64,000 nt of DNA, from assembly GCF_010671595.1 (NCBI RefSeq), contig NZ_JAABOP010000001.1, positions 1,550,001-1,614,000 on the forward strand, read 5' to 3'. Below are positions 18,699 to 28,088 of the stretch, piece after piece. The notes below the pieces were generated by a model. It was not told the DNA's origin, made no database searches, and saw only the letters and a list, made by a program, of their open reading frames with translations. This DNA comes from Muriicola jejuensis (lineage in GTDB: Bacteria > Bacteroidota > Bacteroidia > Flavobacteriales > Flavobacteriaceae). Each line of letters starts with the position of its first letter. Within the stretch, counting starts at the first letter, position 1. The position numbers and the translations under genes are program-made.

Positions 18699-19739
18699 AT
18701 GACCCGATTTTCTAAAACTGTTCTTACCTGGTATTCCGATAATAAGAGGGAGCTTCCCTGGCGGGGATCCAGGGATCCATATAAAATATGGCTTTCTGAG
18801 GTAATACTGCAACAGACACGCGTGGCTCAGGGTATGCCGTACTACCTGAAATTCATAGAACGCTTTCCCACTGTCTCCGACCTGGCCAGGGCAACGGAGA
18901 CAGAAATTCTGAAGCTTTGGCAGGGACTGGGATATTATTCCAGGGCCCGAAATATGCATGCCGCAGCGAGGACTGTGGAGAGGGAATACGATGGCAGTTT
19001 CCCCACCTCTTATAAAGCACTGGTCAAACTAAAAGGGGTAGGGGATTATACAGCAAGCGCCATTGCCTCGATCTGCTCGGAAGAGCCTACCCCTGTGGTA
19101 GACGGGAATGTGTACAGGGTTCTCGCCCGTTACTTCGGGGTAGAGATTCCTACCAACACGTCTGCCGGCATAAAATATTTCAAACAACTGGCAAGGGAGG
19201 TGATGGATCCTTCTTCCATCGGCGATTACAACCAGGCCATCATGGAGTTTGGTGCCTTGCAATGCAAGCCTCAGAACCCGGGTTGTGAGACCTGTCCCCT
19301 GAATGAAAGTTGTAAGGCAAGGCAGGATGGAAGGGTCGCCGAGTTACCCGTAAAACTCAGGCAAAAGAAAGTGAAGACCCGATTCTTCAACTACCTGGTG
19401 TATTTGGACAGCCACAAGAAGACCCGGCTACAAAAGCGTACTGGGAAAGGAATTTGGCGTCATATGTACGAGTTCCCCCTCTTAGAGACAGACCGATTGC
19501 TGGAACCCGATGAGATATACAGCACCCTTAATAATGAAGATCAGGGAGGAGAGGTCACCCTCTGGAAGGAAGAACCGGTGGTCCACAAATTATCTCATCA
19601 GCACCTGATTACACGGTTTTGGATCATAGAGTTGGAGGAGGAAATCACACATGGGATCCCCCTGGAAAAAATTGATGATTACCCCGTGCCCGTATTGGTC
19701 TCCGAATTCCTTCGTACGTTTAAAAATTCGTACTTTTGA
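18699..19739 (+). CDS. mutY: A/G-specific adenine glycosylase
   Basis: MutY removes adenine mispaired with 8-oxoguanine. The catalytic Glu is in WLSEVILQQTRV, the helix-hairpin-helix is LKGVGDYTASAIAS, and the catalytic Asp lies in PVVDGNVYRVLAR. The iron-sulfur cluster loop is C-x6-C-x2-C-x5-C (CKPQNPGCETCPLNESC). A C-terminal NUDIX-like 8-oxoG recognition domain follows to residue 346. ssb starts 14 bases downstream, the first step of the conserved mutY-ssb-gldE-gldD string. Confidence 0.97.
   Translation: MTRFSKTVLTWYSDNKRELPWRGSRDPYKIWLSEVILQQTRVAQGMPYYLKFIERFPTVSDLARATETEILKLWQGLGYYSRARNMHAAARTVEREYDGSFPTSYKALVKLKGVGDYTASAIASICSEEPTPVVDGNVYRVLARYFGVEIPTNTSAGIKYFKQLAREVMDPSSIGDYNQAIMEFGALQCKPQNPGCETCPLNESCKARQDGRVAELPVKLRQKKVKTRFFNYLVYLDSHKKTRLQKRTGKGIWRHMYEFPLLETDRLLEPDEIYSTLNNEDQGGEVTLWKEEPVVHKLSHQHLITRFWIIELEEEITHGIPLEKIDDYPVPVLVSEFLRTFKNSYF
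19731..19738 (+). promoter_or_regulatory. Putative -7 element of an internal ssb promoter
   Basis: TACTTTTG matches TAnnTTTG, overlaps the mutY stop region and ends 15 bases before the ssb ATG. It may give ssb-gldE-gldD expression independent of mutY. Confidence 0.5.
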
Positions 19740-19753
19740 TTTAAATTAGAAAC

Positions 19754-20224
19754 ATGAGCGGAACATTGAACAAGGTGATGCTGATTGGGCATCTGGGAGA
19801 CGAAGTGAAACTTCATTATTTCGAAGGGGGCAATTGCATCGGGCGTTTTCCTATTGCCACGAATGAGACATATACCAATAAACAGACCGGAGAAAAAGTG
19901 ACCACTACCGAATGGCACAACATCGTGGTGAGGAACAAGGCCGCCGAGATCTGTGAAAAGTACCTCAGCAAAGGAGATAAGATCTATGTGGAAGGGCGAC
20001 TGAAAACCAGGCAGTGGCAAGGAGAAGACGGGCAAACCAAATACACTACGGAGATCCATGTACAGGACTTTACCTTCCTGACCAGCAAGCAGGACAGCAT
20101 GGGAGAAGAAGCTCCAAGATCACAGAAGGGAACCGGCGAATCCGGAAAGGTATCCCGTCATCAGAAACCAGCGCCCACCGGATCCCTGGCCGCTCCGGAA
20201 GAGGAAGACGACCTGCCTTTTTGA
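19754..20224 (+). CDS. ssb: Single-stranded DNA-binding protein
   Basis: SSB coats single-stranded DNA during replication and repair. An OB-fold spans about residues 1-110 (LNKVMLIGHLGDEVKL, then ATNETYTNKQTGEKVTTTEWHNIVV). A disordered linker follows, then the acidic tip EEEDDLPF that docks partner proteins. It lies between mutY and gldE; the gldE start is 23 bases downstream. Confidence 0.97.
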   Translation: MSGTLNKVMLIGHLGDEVKLHYFEGGNCIGRFPIATNETYTNKQTGEKVTTTEWHNIVVRNKAAEICEKYLSKGDKIYVEGRLKTRQWQGEDGQTKYTTEIHVQDFTFLTSKQDSMGEEAPRSQKGTGESGKVSRHQKPAPTGSLAAPEEEDDLPF

Positions 20225-20247
20225 TCCCATAACAAACTGACCTGCGC

Positions 20248-21576
20248 GTGGACCCGGAACCCATTCAATTCCTTTTTGGTTTTGCAGACTTAGACAACCT
20301 GCTTTTGGTAAAGGTCATCGTCTTGATCGTACTGCTGGGGTGCTCTGCAATGATCTCAGGAGCCGAAGTGGCATTCTTCAGCCTGTCGGTCACAGAACTC
20401 AAGGAAATTCAGGAAAAGAATACAACCGCAGGGAGTATCGTCTCAAAACTTCTGGAACGACCCAAAAAGTTGTTGGCTACCATCCTTATCGCCAACAATG
20501 CTATAAATATCGGGATCGTGCTCCTTTTCAGCGATATAGGAGACACCTTGTTCTCATCGATCACCTACCAGATCATGGGGGTGGTCTCCGTTCGCTTCCT
20601 TCTGGAGGTGGTGGTCGCGACCTTCCTGATCCTGATGTTCGGCGAGATCCTTCCCAAAATATACGCCAACAGGAATAAGCACCAGTTTTCACATTTCATG
20701 GCCTACCCTCTCAAAGTGCTGGATATCCTGCTTACCCCTTTGAGCAGCCCGATGCGCTCGGCCACGATCTACATGTACAATAAGTTCGGCAAGCAGAAAT
20801 CAAGCCTGAGTGTAGACCATCTGTCGCAGGCCCTGGAACTCACCTCCGAAGGGGACACCACCAAGGAAGAGCAGAAGATCCTCGAAGGCATTGTTTCGTT
20901 TGGGAATACGGACACCAAACAGGTGATGAGGCCCAGGATCGATATTTTTGCCTTGAGGGAAGACATGAAATTCCCGGAGGTACTGGAAGAGATCAAAAAG
21001 AACGGATATTCGAGAATCCCGGTATTCTCGGACCATATCGACAAAGTGATCGGCGTGCTCTACGTCAAGGACCTTCTCCCCTATATAGACCGGAAACAAT
21101 TCGCGTGGATCTCCCTCATACGCGAGCCTTACTTCGTTCCCGAGAACAAAAAGCTGGACGACCTTCTGCTCGAATTTCAGGAAAAGAAGATTCACCTTGC
21201 TGTGGTGGTCGACGAGTACGGGGGGACCTCAGGGATCGTGACCCTGGAGGATATCATAGAGGAGATCGTCGGAGACATCAGTGATGAATTCGATGATGAG
21301 GATCTGGTCTTCTCCAAACTCGATGACCATAACTTCGTCTTTGACGGGAAGACCACCCTCAAGGATTTCTACAGGGTTACCAAGATCGAGAACGAGACTG
21401 AATTTGAGGAGCAAAAAGGGGAATCTGAGACCATCGCGGGCTTCGTCCTTGAGATCGCCGGAAGTTTCCCCAAAAAGGGAGAGAAGATACATTTTAATAA
21501 ATACGAATTCGTGGTGGAAAGCCTGGACAGGAAAAGGCTCAAACAAATCAAAATTACCCTGCCGCATGAGGTTTAA
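20248..21576 (+). CDS. gldE: Gliding motility-associated protein GldE (CNNM/CorC-type membrane protein)
   Basis: This is a membrane protein with an N-terminal CNNM-type DUF21 domain of about four segments (residues 18-190). A pair of CBS domains (about 210-330, ending HLAVVVDEYGGTSGIVTLEDIIEEIVGDI) and a C-terminal CorC_HlyC domain follow. The architecture equals CorC-type transporters. The assignment to GldE rests on the adjacent gldD and the upstream ssb, the order known from Flavobacterium johnsoniae. The start is GTG at 20248. The last 11 bases overlap the gldD start, so translation is probably coupled. In F. johnsoniae GldE assists GldD function. Confidence 0.92.
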   Translation: MDPEPIQFLFGFADLDNLLLVKVIVLIVLLGCSAMISGAEVAFFSLSVTELKEIQEKNTTAGSIVSKLLERPKKLLATILIANNAINIGIVLLFSDIGDTLFSSITYQIMGVVSVRFLLEVVVATFLILMFGEILPKIYANRNKHQFSHFMAYPLKVLDILLTPLSSPMRSATIYMYNKFGKQKSSLSVDHLSQALELTSEGDTTKEEQKILEGIVSFGNTDTKQVMRPRIDIFALREDMKFPEVLEEIKKNGYSRIPVFSDHIDKVIGVLYVKDLLPYIDRKQFAWISLIREPYFVPENKKLDDLLLEFQEKKIHLAVVVDEYGGTSGIVTLEDIIEEIVGDISDEFDDEDLVFSKLDDHNFVFDGKTTLKDFYRVTKIENETEFEEQKGESETIAGFVLEIAGSFPKKGEKIHFNKYEFVVESLDRKRLKQIKITLPHEV

Positions 21577-22120
21577 AACAACGGTACTTTTACTTTTGAT
21601 ACTGGGTATATTCTCTTCCTGTAAGGAGGAGGTACTGCCCAAGCCTAAGGCTCAGCTCAGGCTGGAATATCCCGAAGGCGATACCGCCTTGCTGCAAACC
21701 CCTGACTACTCCTTTGCATACAATAGCCTGGCTCAGATCAGGGACCAAAAATCCTCTTCCCTTACCCTGGATTACCCCTCCCTTAAAGGCGCTATCTACC
21801 TCACCTATAAGCCCGTGGAAGGGAACCTGCTGGAGCTCCTTTCCGATGCCCAGAAACTGTCTTACGAACACGTGATCAAGGCCGATAACATCATGGAGCA
21901 AAAATACATTGACGAATCGGGCAGGGTCTTTGGCATGTTTTACGAAGTGAAGGGGGATGCAGCCTCTCAGGCCCAGTTCTACGCAACCGACAGCACCCGT
22001 CATTTCCTCACCGGGTCCCTGTATTTTTACGCAAAACCGAATTACGATTCGGTCTATCCCGCAGCGGTCTACCTCCAGAAGGACGTACGCCGGATCCTCG
22101 AATCCCTCAAATGGAAATAA
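21566..22120 (+). CDS. gldD: Gliding motility lipoprotein GldD
   Basis: This lipoprotein is required for flavobacterial gliding and normal T9SS function. The ATG at 21566 gives a lipoprotein signal peptide MRFKTTVLLLLILGIFSSCKE, with the lipobox cysteine near residue 19. The mature protein begins with the typical PKPKAQLRLEYPE and contains FAYNSLAQI and LTYKPVEGNL, familiar from GldD. The length is 184 residues. A longer open frame upstream is only overlap with gldE. Confidence 0.93.
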   Translation: MRFKTTVLLLLILGIFSSCKEEVLPKPKAQLRLEYPEGDTALLQTPDYSFAYNSLAQIRDQKSSSLTLDYPSLKGAIYLTYKPVEGNLLELLSDAQKLSYEHVIKADNIMEQKYIDESGRVFGMFYEVKGDAASQAQFYATDSTRHFLTGSLYFYAKPNYDSVYPAAVYLQKDVRRILESLKWK

Positions 22121-22127
22121 GAAGGTC

Positions 22128-23072
22128 ATGGCTGAACTGAACGGCACCCAAATCCCCCAGTGTTACGAAAGGATCAAACCTTATATCCATCGGACACCCG
22201 TCCTTACGTCCCGCCTGATCAATACCATCACAGGGGCAGAGGTGTATTTCAAATGCGAGAATTTCCAACGGATGGGGGCCTACAAAATGCGGGGCGCCAC
22301 CCATGCCCTGCTATCCTTGAGCGAGGAAGAGAGGCAAAAAGGGGTAGTTACCCATTCTTCCGGAAATTTTGCCCAGGCCCTTTCCCTTGCAGCGAAGGCC
22401 CTTGGTGTGGAGGCTCATATCGTTATGCCATCCACGGCGCCGGACGTAAAGAAGAAGGGGGTGGTTGAATACGGGGGAAAGATCTACGAATGTGAACCCA
22501 CCCTGGAAGCCAGGAATGCCGCGGCCAATGAAATACAGGAACGTACCGGCGCTGCCTTCTTACACCCCTCCAACGATCCGGATGTGATCCTGGGACAGGG
22601 TACGGCAGCGTATGAATTCCTGCAGGATCATCCCGATCTGGATTATATTCTTACCCCTGTGGGGGGAGGCGGACTCATTGCAGGTACGGCCCTCGCAGCA
22701 GCGTATCTCAACCCCAAGGTGGAGGTCATCGGCACGGAACCCTTTGCAGTAGATGACGCCTATCGTTCACTGAAAAGCGGGAAGATCGAGGGAAATACGA
22801 GCACGAATACCATCGCAGACGGACTCAAGACCCAGCTGGGAAGCAATACTTTTCCGGTTATCCGCAAGTACGTAAAAAGGATTATTCGGGTAGAGGAAGA
22901 GGAGATCGTCGAGGCTATGCGGCTGATCTGGGAACGCATGAAGATCATCGTGGAACCTTCCAGCGCGGTGGCCCTGGCCGGACTGCAGCGGGAAAGCACC
23001 TATTTTAAAGGCAAAAAGGTCGGGATCATCATATCCGGAGGGAATGTGGATCTGGCCCGGCTCCCCTTTTAA
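22128..23072 (+). CDS. Threonine/serine dehydratase-like PLP enzyme
   Basis: This is a fold-type II PLP enzyme of the threonine dehydratase/serine racemase group. The PLP lysine lies in FQRMGAYKMRGA (near residue 51), the Asn/Ser pocket in HSSGNFAQALSLAA, and the glycine-rich phosphate loop is VGGGGLIAG. It has 314 residues and no C-terminal ACT regulatory domain, as in catabolic dehydratases and serine racemases. The ATG at 22128 is 7 bases after gldD; the frame open upstream of it is not coding. The substrate (Thr, Ser or 3-hydroxyaspartate) cannot be told from motifs. Confidence 0.9.
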   Translation: MAELNGTQIPQCYERIKPYIHRTPVLTSRLINTITGAEVYFKCENFQRMGAYKMRGATHALLSLSEEERQKGVVTHSSGNFAQALSLAAKALGVEAHIVMPSTAPDVKKKGVVEYGGKIYECEPTLEARNAAANEIQERTGAAFLHPSNDPDVILGQGTAAYEFLQDHPDLDYILTPVGGGGLIAGTALAAAYLNPKVEVIGTEPFAVDDAYRSLKSGKIEGNTSTNTIADGLKTQLGSNTFPVIRKYVKRIIRVEEEEIVEAMRLIWERMKIIVEPSSAVALAGLQRESTYFKGKKVGIIISGGNVDLARLPF

Positions 23073-23491
23073 TTCTCTGAAAGGAGGGCCCTGGCCCTTT
23101 CTATACTGCCGTTGATGTCTTCCCTCAACCGGATTACCTTTTGTTCTTCTTCCAGCAACCAGGCCTTTTTCTCCTCACTGAGCTCCTTGCCATTGAGGAT
23201 CTCATCGGAATCAAAGCGCGCCCCGAAACCCTGCATCCAATCCATCATGGATTGATGCGCTGCCTGCAGGTCCTTCATGGCCACCATGTACGGACTTCCA
23301 GCCTCAGAGGAGTCGGCCATTGGTTTGAGTCGGGCAACCAGCTTGCTGATCTCGCTCATTTTGGGCATCACCTCGTCGTGAACGGCGATGACTTCCTTCA
23401 TTTTAGCTGAATTATCTTCTTTTTTATTCTCAGTCCTGCAGGCGGATATCAGCAGGAAAAAGGAGAGAAATACTAAAGTTGTCTTTTTCAT
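23069..23491 (-). CDS. Small predicted helical lipoprotein
   Basis: A lipoprotein signal peptide (MKKTTLVFLSFFLLISAC, lipobox Cys18) precedes about 120 residues that are mostly charged and helical, rich in Met, Glu and Lys. I recall relatives in Flavobacteriaceae, sometimes labelled viral A-type inclusion protein, a name without functional meaning. The function is unknown. It is convergent with the dehydratase gene, with a 4-base overlap. Confidence 0.75.
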   Translation of the reverse strand: MKKTTLVFLSFFLLISACRTENKKEDNSAKMKEVIAVHDEVMPKMSEISKLVARLKPMADSSEAGSPYMVAMKDLQAAHQSMMDWMQGFGARFDSDEILNGKELSEEKKAWLLEEEQKVIRLREDINGSIERARALLSEN

Positions 23492-23586
23492 AGGGGATGA
23501 GAATTAGCACAAATTTACGAAACTGTGTTCCGCCTATCCCATGAAAAACACCCATTTTTGCTGCAAAATTGGCAATTTTGAGCGAT

Positions 23587-24468
23587 GTGAACAGAAAGTG
23601 GCTGTATCTGGTCGTCCTCTCCATCATTTGGGGGACCTCCTATATCCTGATCAAAAAGGGGCTGGAGGGATTCACACCCTTACAACTAGGGGCCGTTCGT
23701 ATCGTGATCACATCGGTAGTCCTCCTCACCCTCGGCTTCAGGTCATTGAGGACGATCTCGGGGAAGGAATGGTACTGGGTGGCCCTGTCCGGACTCTTAG
23801 GCAGTTTTCTCCCAGTCTTCCTGTTCGCCTTTGCAGAGACGGAAATCGACAGCAGTATTGCTGCTATTCTCAATTCTCTGGTGCCCCTGTTTACCATTCT
23901 GATTGGTTTTGCGGCCTTTCGCATCTCCTTTTCCCGCAACCAGCTGGTAGGGGTCCTGGTCGGCCTGCTGGGTGCCATCCTGCTGATCGCCATGGGTTCT
24001 GACATCAATCCGGATCAGAATTACTGGTTTGCAGGACTGGTGGTTCTGGCTACCATCTTTTATGCTTGTAATGCCAACATCATCAAGAGCAAATTACAGG
24101 AGGTCTCGGCCATGGGGATCGCAGTGGGTAATATTGCCTTTATGATCGGCCCGGCCCTGCTGCTCCTGTGGTATTCCGGAGCATTAAGCAACCCTGTTCG
24201 CCAGGGGGAATATTTTATGAGTTCCCTGGGGTATGTGATGATCCTGAGTATCATCGGTACCTGTGTGGCCAAGGTGATGTTCAACAGGCTTATCCAGATC
24301 TCATCTCCGGTTTTCTCTGTCTCCGTTACTTACCTGATTCCCGTAGTGGGGATTTTTTGGGGGTTGATGGACGGGGAACGCTTTAGCCTTTGGCAGGTAT
24401 TTGCTGCAGGGATCATCCTGGCAGGGGTATACCTGGTAAATAAAAAAAGAAGCACATCCCAAAGTTGA
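23587..24468 (+). CDS. EamA-family (DMT superfamily) permease
   Basis: This inner-membrane exporter-type protein has ten predicted transmembrane segments in two EamA repeats (about residues 1-135 and 145-290). The first opens with WLYLVVLSIIWGTSYILIKKG, the usual DMT start. The substrate is unknown. GTG at 23587 (MNRKWLY) fits relatives best; TTG codons at 23569 and 23578 are alternatives. Confidence 0.88.
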   Translation: MNRKWLYLVVLSIIWGTSYILIKKGLEGFTPLQLGAVRIVITSVVLLTLGFRSLRTISGKEWYWVALSGLLGSFLPVFLFAFAETEIDSSIAAILNSLVPLFTILIGFAAFRISFSRNQLVGVLVGLLGAILLIAMGSDINPDQNYWFAGLVVLATIFYACNANIIKSKLQEVSAMGIAVGNIAFMIGPALLLLWYSGALSNPVRQGEYFMSSLGYVMILSIIGTCVAKVMFNRLIQISSPVFSVSVTYLIPVVGIFWGLMDGERFSLWQVFAAGIILAGVYLVNKKRSTSQS

Positions 24469-24479
24469 GATGTGCTTCT
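24442..24479 (-). terminator. Terminator of the M16 peptidase operon
   Basis: AGAAGCACATC (24448-24458) and GATGTGCTTCT (24469-24479) form an 11-bp stem, followed on the minus strand by seven T. It also covers the stop of the convergent permease gene. Confidence 0.92.
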
Positions 24480-24499
24480 GAAAATTATAATCCCGGTAA

Positions 24500-26578
24500 T
24501 TATTCGAAATCAGCTTCTGTGGGGCCGAAATTGATAACGGCTTCCAGTAACTTGGCTTCGATGGTTTGGGGTCCGAGGTTGCTGGTCCTCATCGTCGGAA
24601 ACTTGATCCCGTCAAATTCCTGGTAGTCAGACAATGTGCTCTCCTGGTTTTGTGTCTGACCATTCATGGAGGTAACGGACGCTTCTTTGACCTTAAGACC
24701 AGTCTCCAAATCGTAATAATAAGTGGTCTGTACCACTTTTCCCGGAACCTCAATTTTGACAACCTCTTTGCCGTCAATTGTTTCTGTACCTCCAATTTTG
24801 GCATCCGGGTTAGCACTTATCATTTGTTCCGGAAAGATCCCCATGGAGTTCTTCATGTCTTGTTGTAGGTCGGGAGGCAAAGGCATTTTGTTTGCACCCT
24901 GCTTCATGTAAAGCTCATCCCCTTTTGCGATTACTCCCATCATGGGGGCGTTATTCATAAAAGTGGTCTGAGAGAACTTATCGGCGGTCCTTTTCTCCTC
25001 GATCTTGATAGTAGCACCCATGGCACTGCCTTCGTAGACGAGTTTCAGGGAATTGATTGCATCGACCTTGTCTTTCCCGCCAATGGCTTCAAAATACCTG
25101 TCTATCACCGATTGAACAGTCGTGCCTTCAGGTACGCTCGCCTCGTAATTGGGTTTTTCGGTCTCCTTGGCGTATTTATCGTAGTACTTTACCGGAACGA
25201 TTTTCCCATTAAAGGTCACCTTTTCGAGGTTTTCCACAACCTCACTGCCTTTCCCCGCAACTACGATCCTCGCGTTGTCCGTGGAGAAATATTTCCTGGC
25301 CGCTGCCTGTACGTCTTCAATAGTGATCGCGTTGAGCCTTTCCAGGTAGGTCTTGTAGAAATCCTTTGGAAGGTCCTCTGTCTCGATATTCAGGGCGTAC
25401 CTGGCGATGGTGGAGGGCCTTTCCAGGGCCATCACAAAATTCCCCACGTATTTCGCTTTGGTGTTTTCCAGCTCTTTTTGAGAAACAGGTTCCTTAGAGA
25501 TTCGGTCTATCTCTTGCAGTAACTGCACGACGGAACTGTCGGTCACAGCATTTCTGACCTGGGCAAAAGCCCTGAACTGGGATGGAGCGTATTTATCGTC
25601 CCCGATTCGCGAATACGAGCCATAGGTATACCCCTTGTCTTCCCTCAGATTGAGGAACAAACGGGCTTCCCCTCCACCACCGAGAATCTGGTTGGCCACA
25701 ATGGCAGGCAGGTAGTCTGGATCCTTCATTTTGAGGTCGACCAGGTTCTGTACGGCCACTTCCGACTGCACGGCGTTAGGGACATCCACGAAATTGATCT
25801 GGGTGTACTGGGCGTCTGAAGGCTTAGAATAGGAGAAGGAAGGAGGAGAAGCCTTGGTCCAGGGAGTGAACGCTTTTGTCACCAGTTCTTTGACCTGGGC
25901 GAAATCGACATCTCCAATGATCACCAGATAGGCATTGGCGGGGACAAAGTAATTCTGATAGAACTGTTTTACATCCAACAGACTTACATTATTCACGGTC
26001 TCTTCCGTAGTGAATTCCCCATAAGGGTGGCCCGTTCCATAGGCCAGGGCACTCTGTACCCTTTCGGCAATGGCCGAAACGTCTTTTTCCTGGGTCTTGA
26101 GGCCGGTGATGAGTTTGTCTTTTTCCTTGTCAAATTCCTCCTGGGTGAAATTGGGATTGATCGCTGCATCGGCCATCAATTCCAGGATCCTGGGGAAATA
26201 TTTGGACAGGGAATTCGCAAAGGCACTTTGGGATCCAAAACTGATACTTGCCCCCAGGAAGTCGACCTCCTCATTGAATTCATCCTTTGGAATTGAAGTG
26301 GATCCGTTGCCCAGCAAAGACCCAGTTAGACTGGAGACTCCGGCCTTTTCCCCTTCGAGGATAGGCGGGTTGTCTATGGTGAGCTGGATGGAGACCCTGG
26401 GCAGTTTGTGGTTTTCCACCACAAGCACCGTAAGGCCGTTGTTCAATTCGAACCGCTGGGGTTCATCCAGGTTGATCTCCGGGGCGGGACCCGGTTCCGG
26501 CATCTTGGACCGGTCTATCTGAGCGGTAACGGATACCGTCAGGAATGCTATTAATAGAGTTGTATATATTCTTTTCAT
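24500..26578 (-). CDS. M16-family peptidase-like subunit without zinc motif, with C-terminal extension
   Basis: An exported protein (signal peptide MKRIYTTLLIAFLTVSVTAQ) has the two M16 domains of about 440 residues. The HxxEH zinc motif is absent: the matching segment reads SSLTGSLLGNGS. This is the usual state of the non-catalytic partner in M16 pairs. An extra domain of roughly 220 residues follows from about residue 470, starting TTVQSVIDRYFEAIGG and rich in beta-strands. It resembles the lipoprotein-carrier (LolA/LppX-like) domains of Bacteroidetes. The ATG at 26578 leaves 4 bases after the upstream catalytic partner, so the two are co-expressed. Confidence 0.88.
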   Translation of the reverse strand: MKRIYTTLLIAFLTVSVTAQIDRSKMPEPGPAPEINLDEPQRFELNNGLTVLVVENHKLPRVSIQLTIDNPPILEGEKAGVSSLTGSLLGNGSTSIPKDEFNEEVDFLGASISFGSQSAFANSLSKYFPRILELMADAAINPNFTQEEFDKEKDKLITGLKTQEKDVSAIAERVQSALAYGTGHPYGEFTTEETVNNVSLLDVKQFYQNYFVPANAYLVIIGDVDFAQVKELVTKAFTPWTKASPPSFSYSKPSDAQYTQINFVDVPNAVQSEVAVQNLVDLKMKDPDYLPAIVANQILGGGGEARLFLNLREDKGYTYGSYSRIGDDKYAPSQFRAFAQVRNAVTDSSVVQLLQEIDRISKEPVSQKELENTKAKYVGNFVMALERPSTIARYALNIETEDLPKDFYKTYLERLNAITIEDVQAAARKYFSTDNARIVVAGKGSEVVENLEKVTFNGKIVPVKYYDKYAKETEKPNYEASVPEGTTVQSVIDRYFEAIGGKDKVDAINSLKLVYEGSAMGATIKIEEKRTADKFSQTTFMNNAPMMGVIAKGDELYMKQGANKMPLPPDLQQDMKNSMGIFPEQMISANPDAKIGGTETIDGKEVVKIEVPGKVVQTTYYYDLETGLKVKEASVTSMNGQTQNQESTLSDYQEFDGIKFPTMRTSNLGPQTIEAKLLEAVINFGPTEADFE

Positions 26579-26582
26579 CGTA

Positions 26583-27911
26583 CTAGTTGTCTGTTTTGTC
26601 CTTTGGTAAATATTCAATGACTACGCGTTGATTGGGCTTGAGGTACTTTTCAGCCACGGCCCTGATCTCTTCCCTTGTGATGGAACGGAAGATATCGATC
26701 TCCTTGTTGATCAGGTTGGTATCTCCGTACAACATGTAAGAGGTAGCCAGGGTGCCGGCTATTCCTTCAACGCTGGAGTTGGAGTTAACAAACCGGTTCT
26801 CAAACTTATTCTGAAGTTTCTGGTAGTCCTTTTCCGAGATGAGTTCCGTCCTTACCTTAGCCACTTCTTCTTCCATTTCTGCGGCCAGTACTTCCAGGGG
26901 AGTCTCCCCGACAGGCAGGGCGAAAACGAGATACATCCCGTAATCCTCCTGACCGATGTTGAAAGCCCCTACCTGCAGGGCTTGTTTCTGGTCATCGACG
27001 ATCTTTTTGTACAACTTGGAACTTTTCCCGTCGCTGAGGTAGGTGGAGATCATGTCGAGCACATAGGCATCTCTTTCCGCGTATCCGGGGGTCCTGTAAG
27101 CGACCATGATCGCGGGTATCTGAATATTAGGATCATAGGCCTTGGTCCTGATCTCTGAAGTGATGGGTTCTTCCTTTGGATAAGAACGCACGATCTCTTT
27201 GCCTCTTGGAATGGGTCCGAAATAATCGGAGATCATCTTTTTGGTGGAAGGGATGTCTATATCCCCGGCTACAACTAATACGGCGTTGTTGGGGACGTAG
27301 TATTTTTTGTTGTAGGCGATCACATCCTCCAGGGTGGCGGCATCCAGGTCTTCCATATAGCCAATATTGGGATCCTTGTAAGGGTGAACCTTAAACAGGT
27401 TTTCCCCGAGTACTGGCAAGAGCTGGCCATATGGTGAATTGTCATACCGCAGCCTCTTTTCTTCCTTTACGACTTCCTGCTGGGTGTCAATCCCCACCTG
27501 GTTGATGATGGGATGCAGCATGCGTTCTGATTCCATCCACAGGCCGAGCTCCAGGTTGTTGCTGGGGAAGACCTCATAGTAATAGGTTCGGTCCTGGGAG
27601 GTGTTGGCATTGTTCCTGCCCCCGTTGGAGGAAACGATCTCAAACCATTTTCCTCTTTCGATGTTCTTGGTGCCTTCGAACAGAAGGTGCTCAAACAAAT
27701 GTGCAAAACCGGTTCTACCTTCGGTCCTGTCTTTACCACCTACATGGTACATGACCGAGGTGGTCACTACAGGAGCGGTATTGTCCTGGTGGAGGATTAC
27801 GTGGAGACCGTTGTCCAGTTCGTACTCCTCAAATTCCACTTCCTGGGCTCCTACGGTAAAAGCCGTTAGGAGCAGGGCCAAAAAGGGTACCTGAAATTTT
27901 CTTTTTCTCAT
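26583..27911 (-). CDS. M16-family zinc peptidase (catalytic subunit)
   Basis: This is an exported metallopeptidase of the insulinase/pitrilysin family, probably periplasmic or surface-bound. Signal peptide residues 1-22 end in TVGAQ. The inverted zinc motif HLFEH (in TGFAHLFEHLLFEG) is near residues 66-70, and the distal glutamate is likely in LGLWMESERML. The length (442 residues) is that of one M16A/B half molecule. It precedes the inactive partner by 4 bases, a classic two-subunit arrangement in which both halves form one cage. Confidence 0.93.
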   Translation of the reverse strand: MRKRKFQVPFLALLLTAFTVGAQEVEFEEYELDNGLHVILHQDNTAPVVTTSVMYHVGGKDRTEGRTGFAHLFEHLLFEGTKNIERGKWFEIVSSNGGRNNANTSQDRTYYYEVFPSNNLELGLWMESERMLHPIINQVGIDTQQEVVKEEKRLRYDNSPYGQLLPVLGENLFKVHPYKDPNIGYMEDLDAATLEDVIAYNKKYYVPNNAVLVVAGDIDIPSTKKMISDYFGPIPRGKEIVRSYPKEEPITSEIRTKAYDPNIQIPAIMVAYRTPGYAERDAYVLDMISTYLSDGKSSKLYKKIVDDQKQALQVGAFNIGQEDYGMYLVFALPVGETPLEVLAAEMEEEVAKVRTELISEKDYQKLQNKFENRFVNSNSSVEGIAGTLATSYMLYGDTNLINKEIDIFRSITREEIRAVAEKYLKPNQRVVIEYLPKDKTDN

Positions 27912-28088
27912 GTGTCTGCTTTTTATTTTAATGTGAAAATTAGTGTTCCCGGATAGGTAAGAAGAATGCTTTAAACCCTCCGGTTCTAAGAGTGGTAAAT
28001 ATAAAAAAACCTATAGCTTTAACAAGAATTAACAGCTAAATTAACGATAATTTCATACTTTTTAAGTCGTCCAATTAACCGTAGAACT

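Noticed and set aside
21281-21565. Upstream extension of gldD
   Set aside because: The extension lies inside gldE in another frame, and the lipoprotein signal peptide starts cleanly at 21566.
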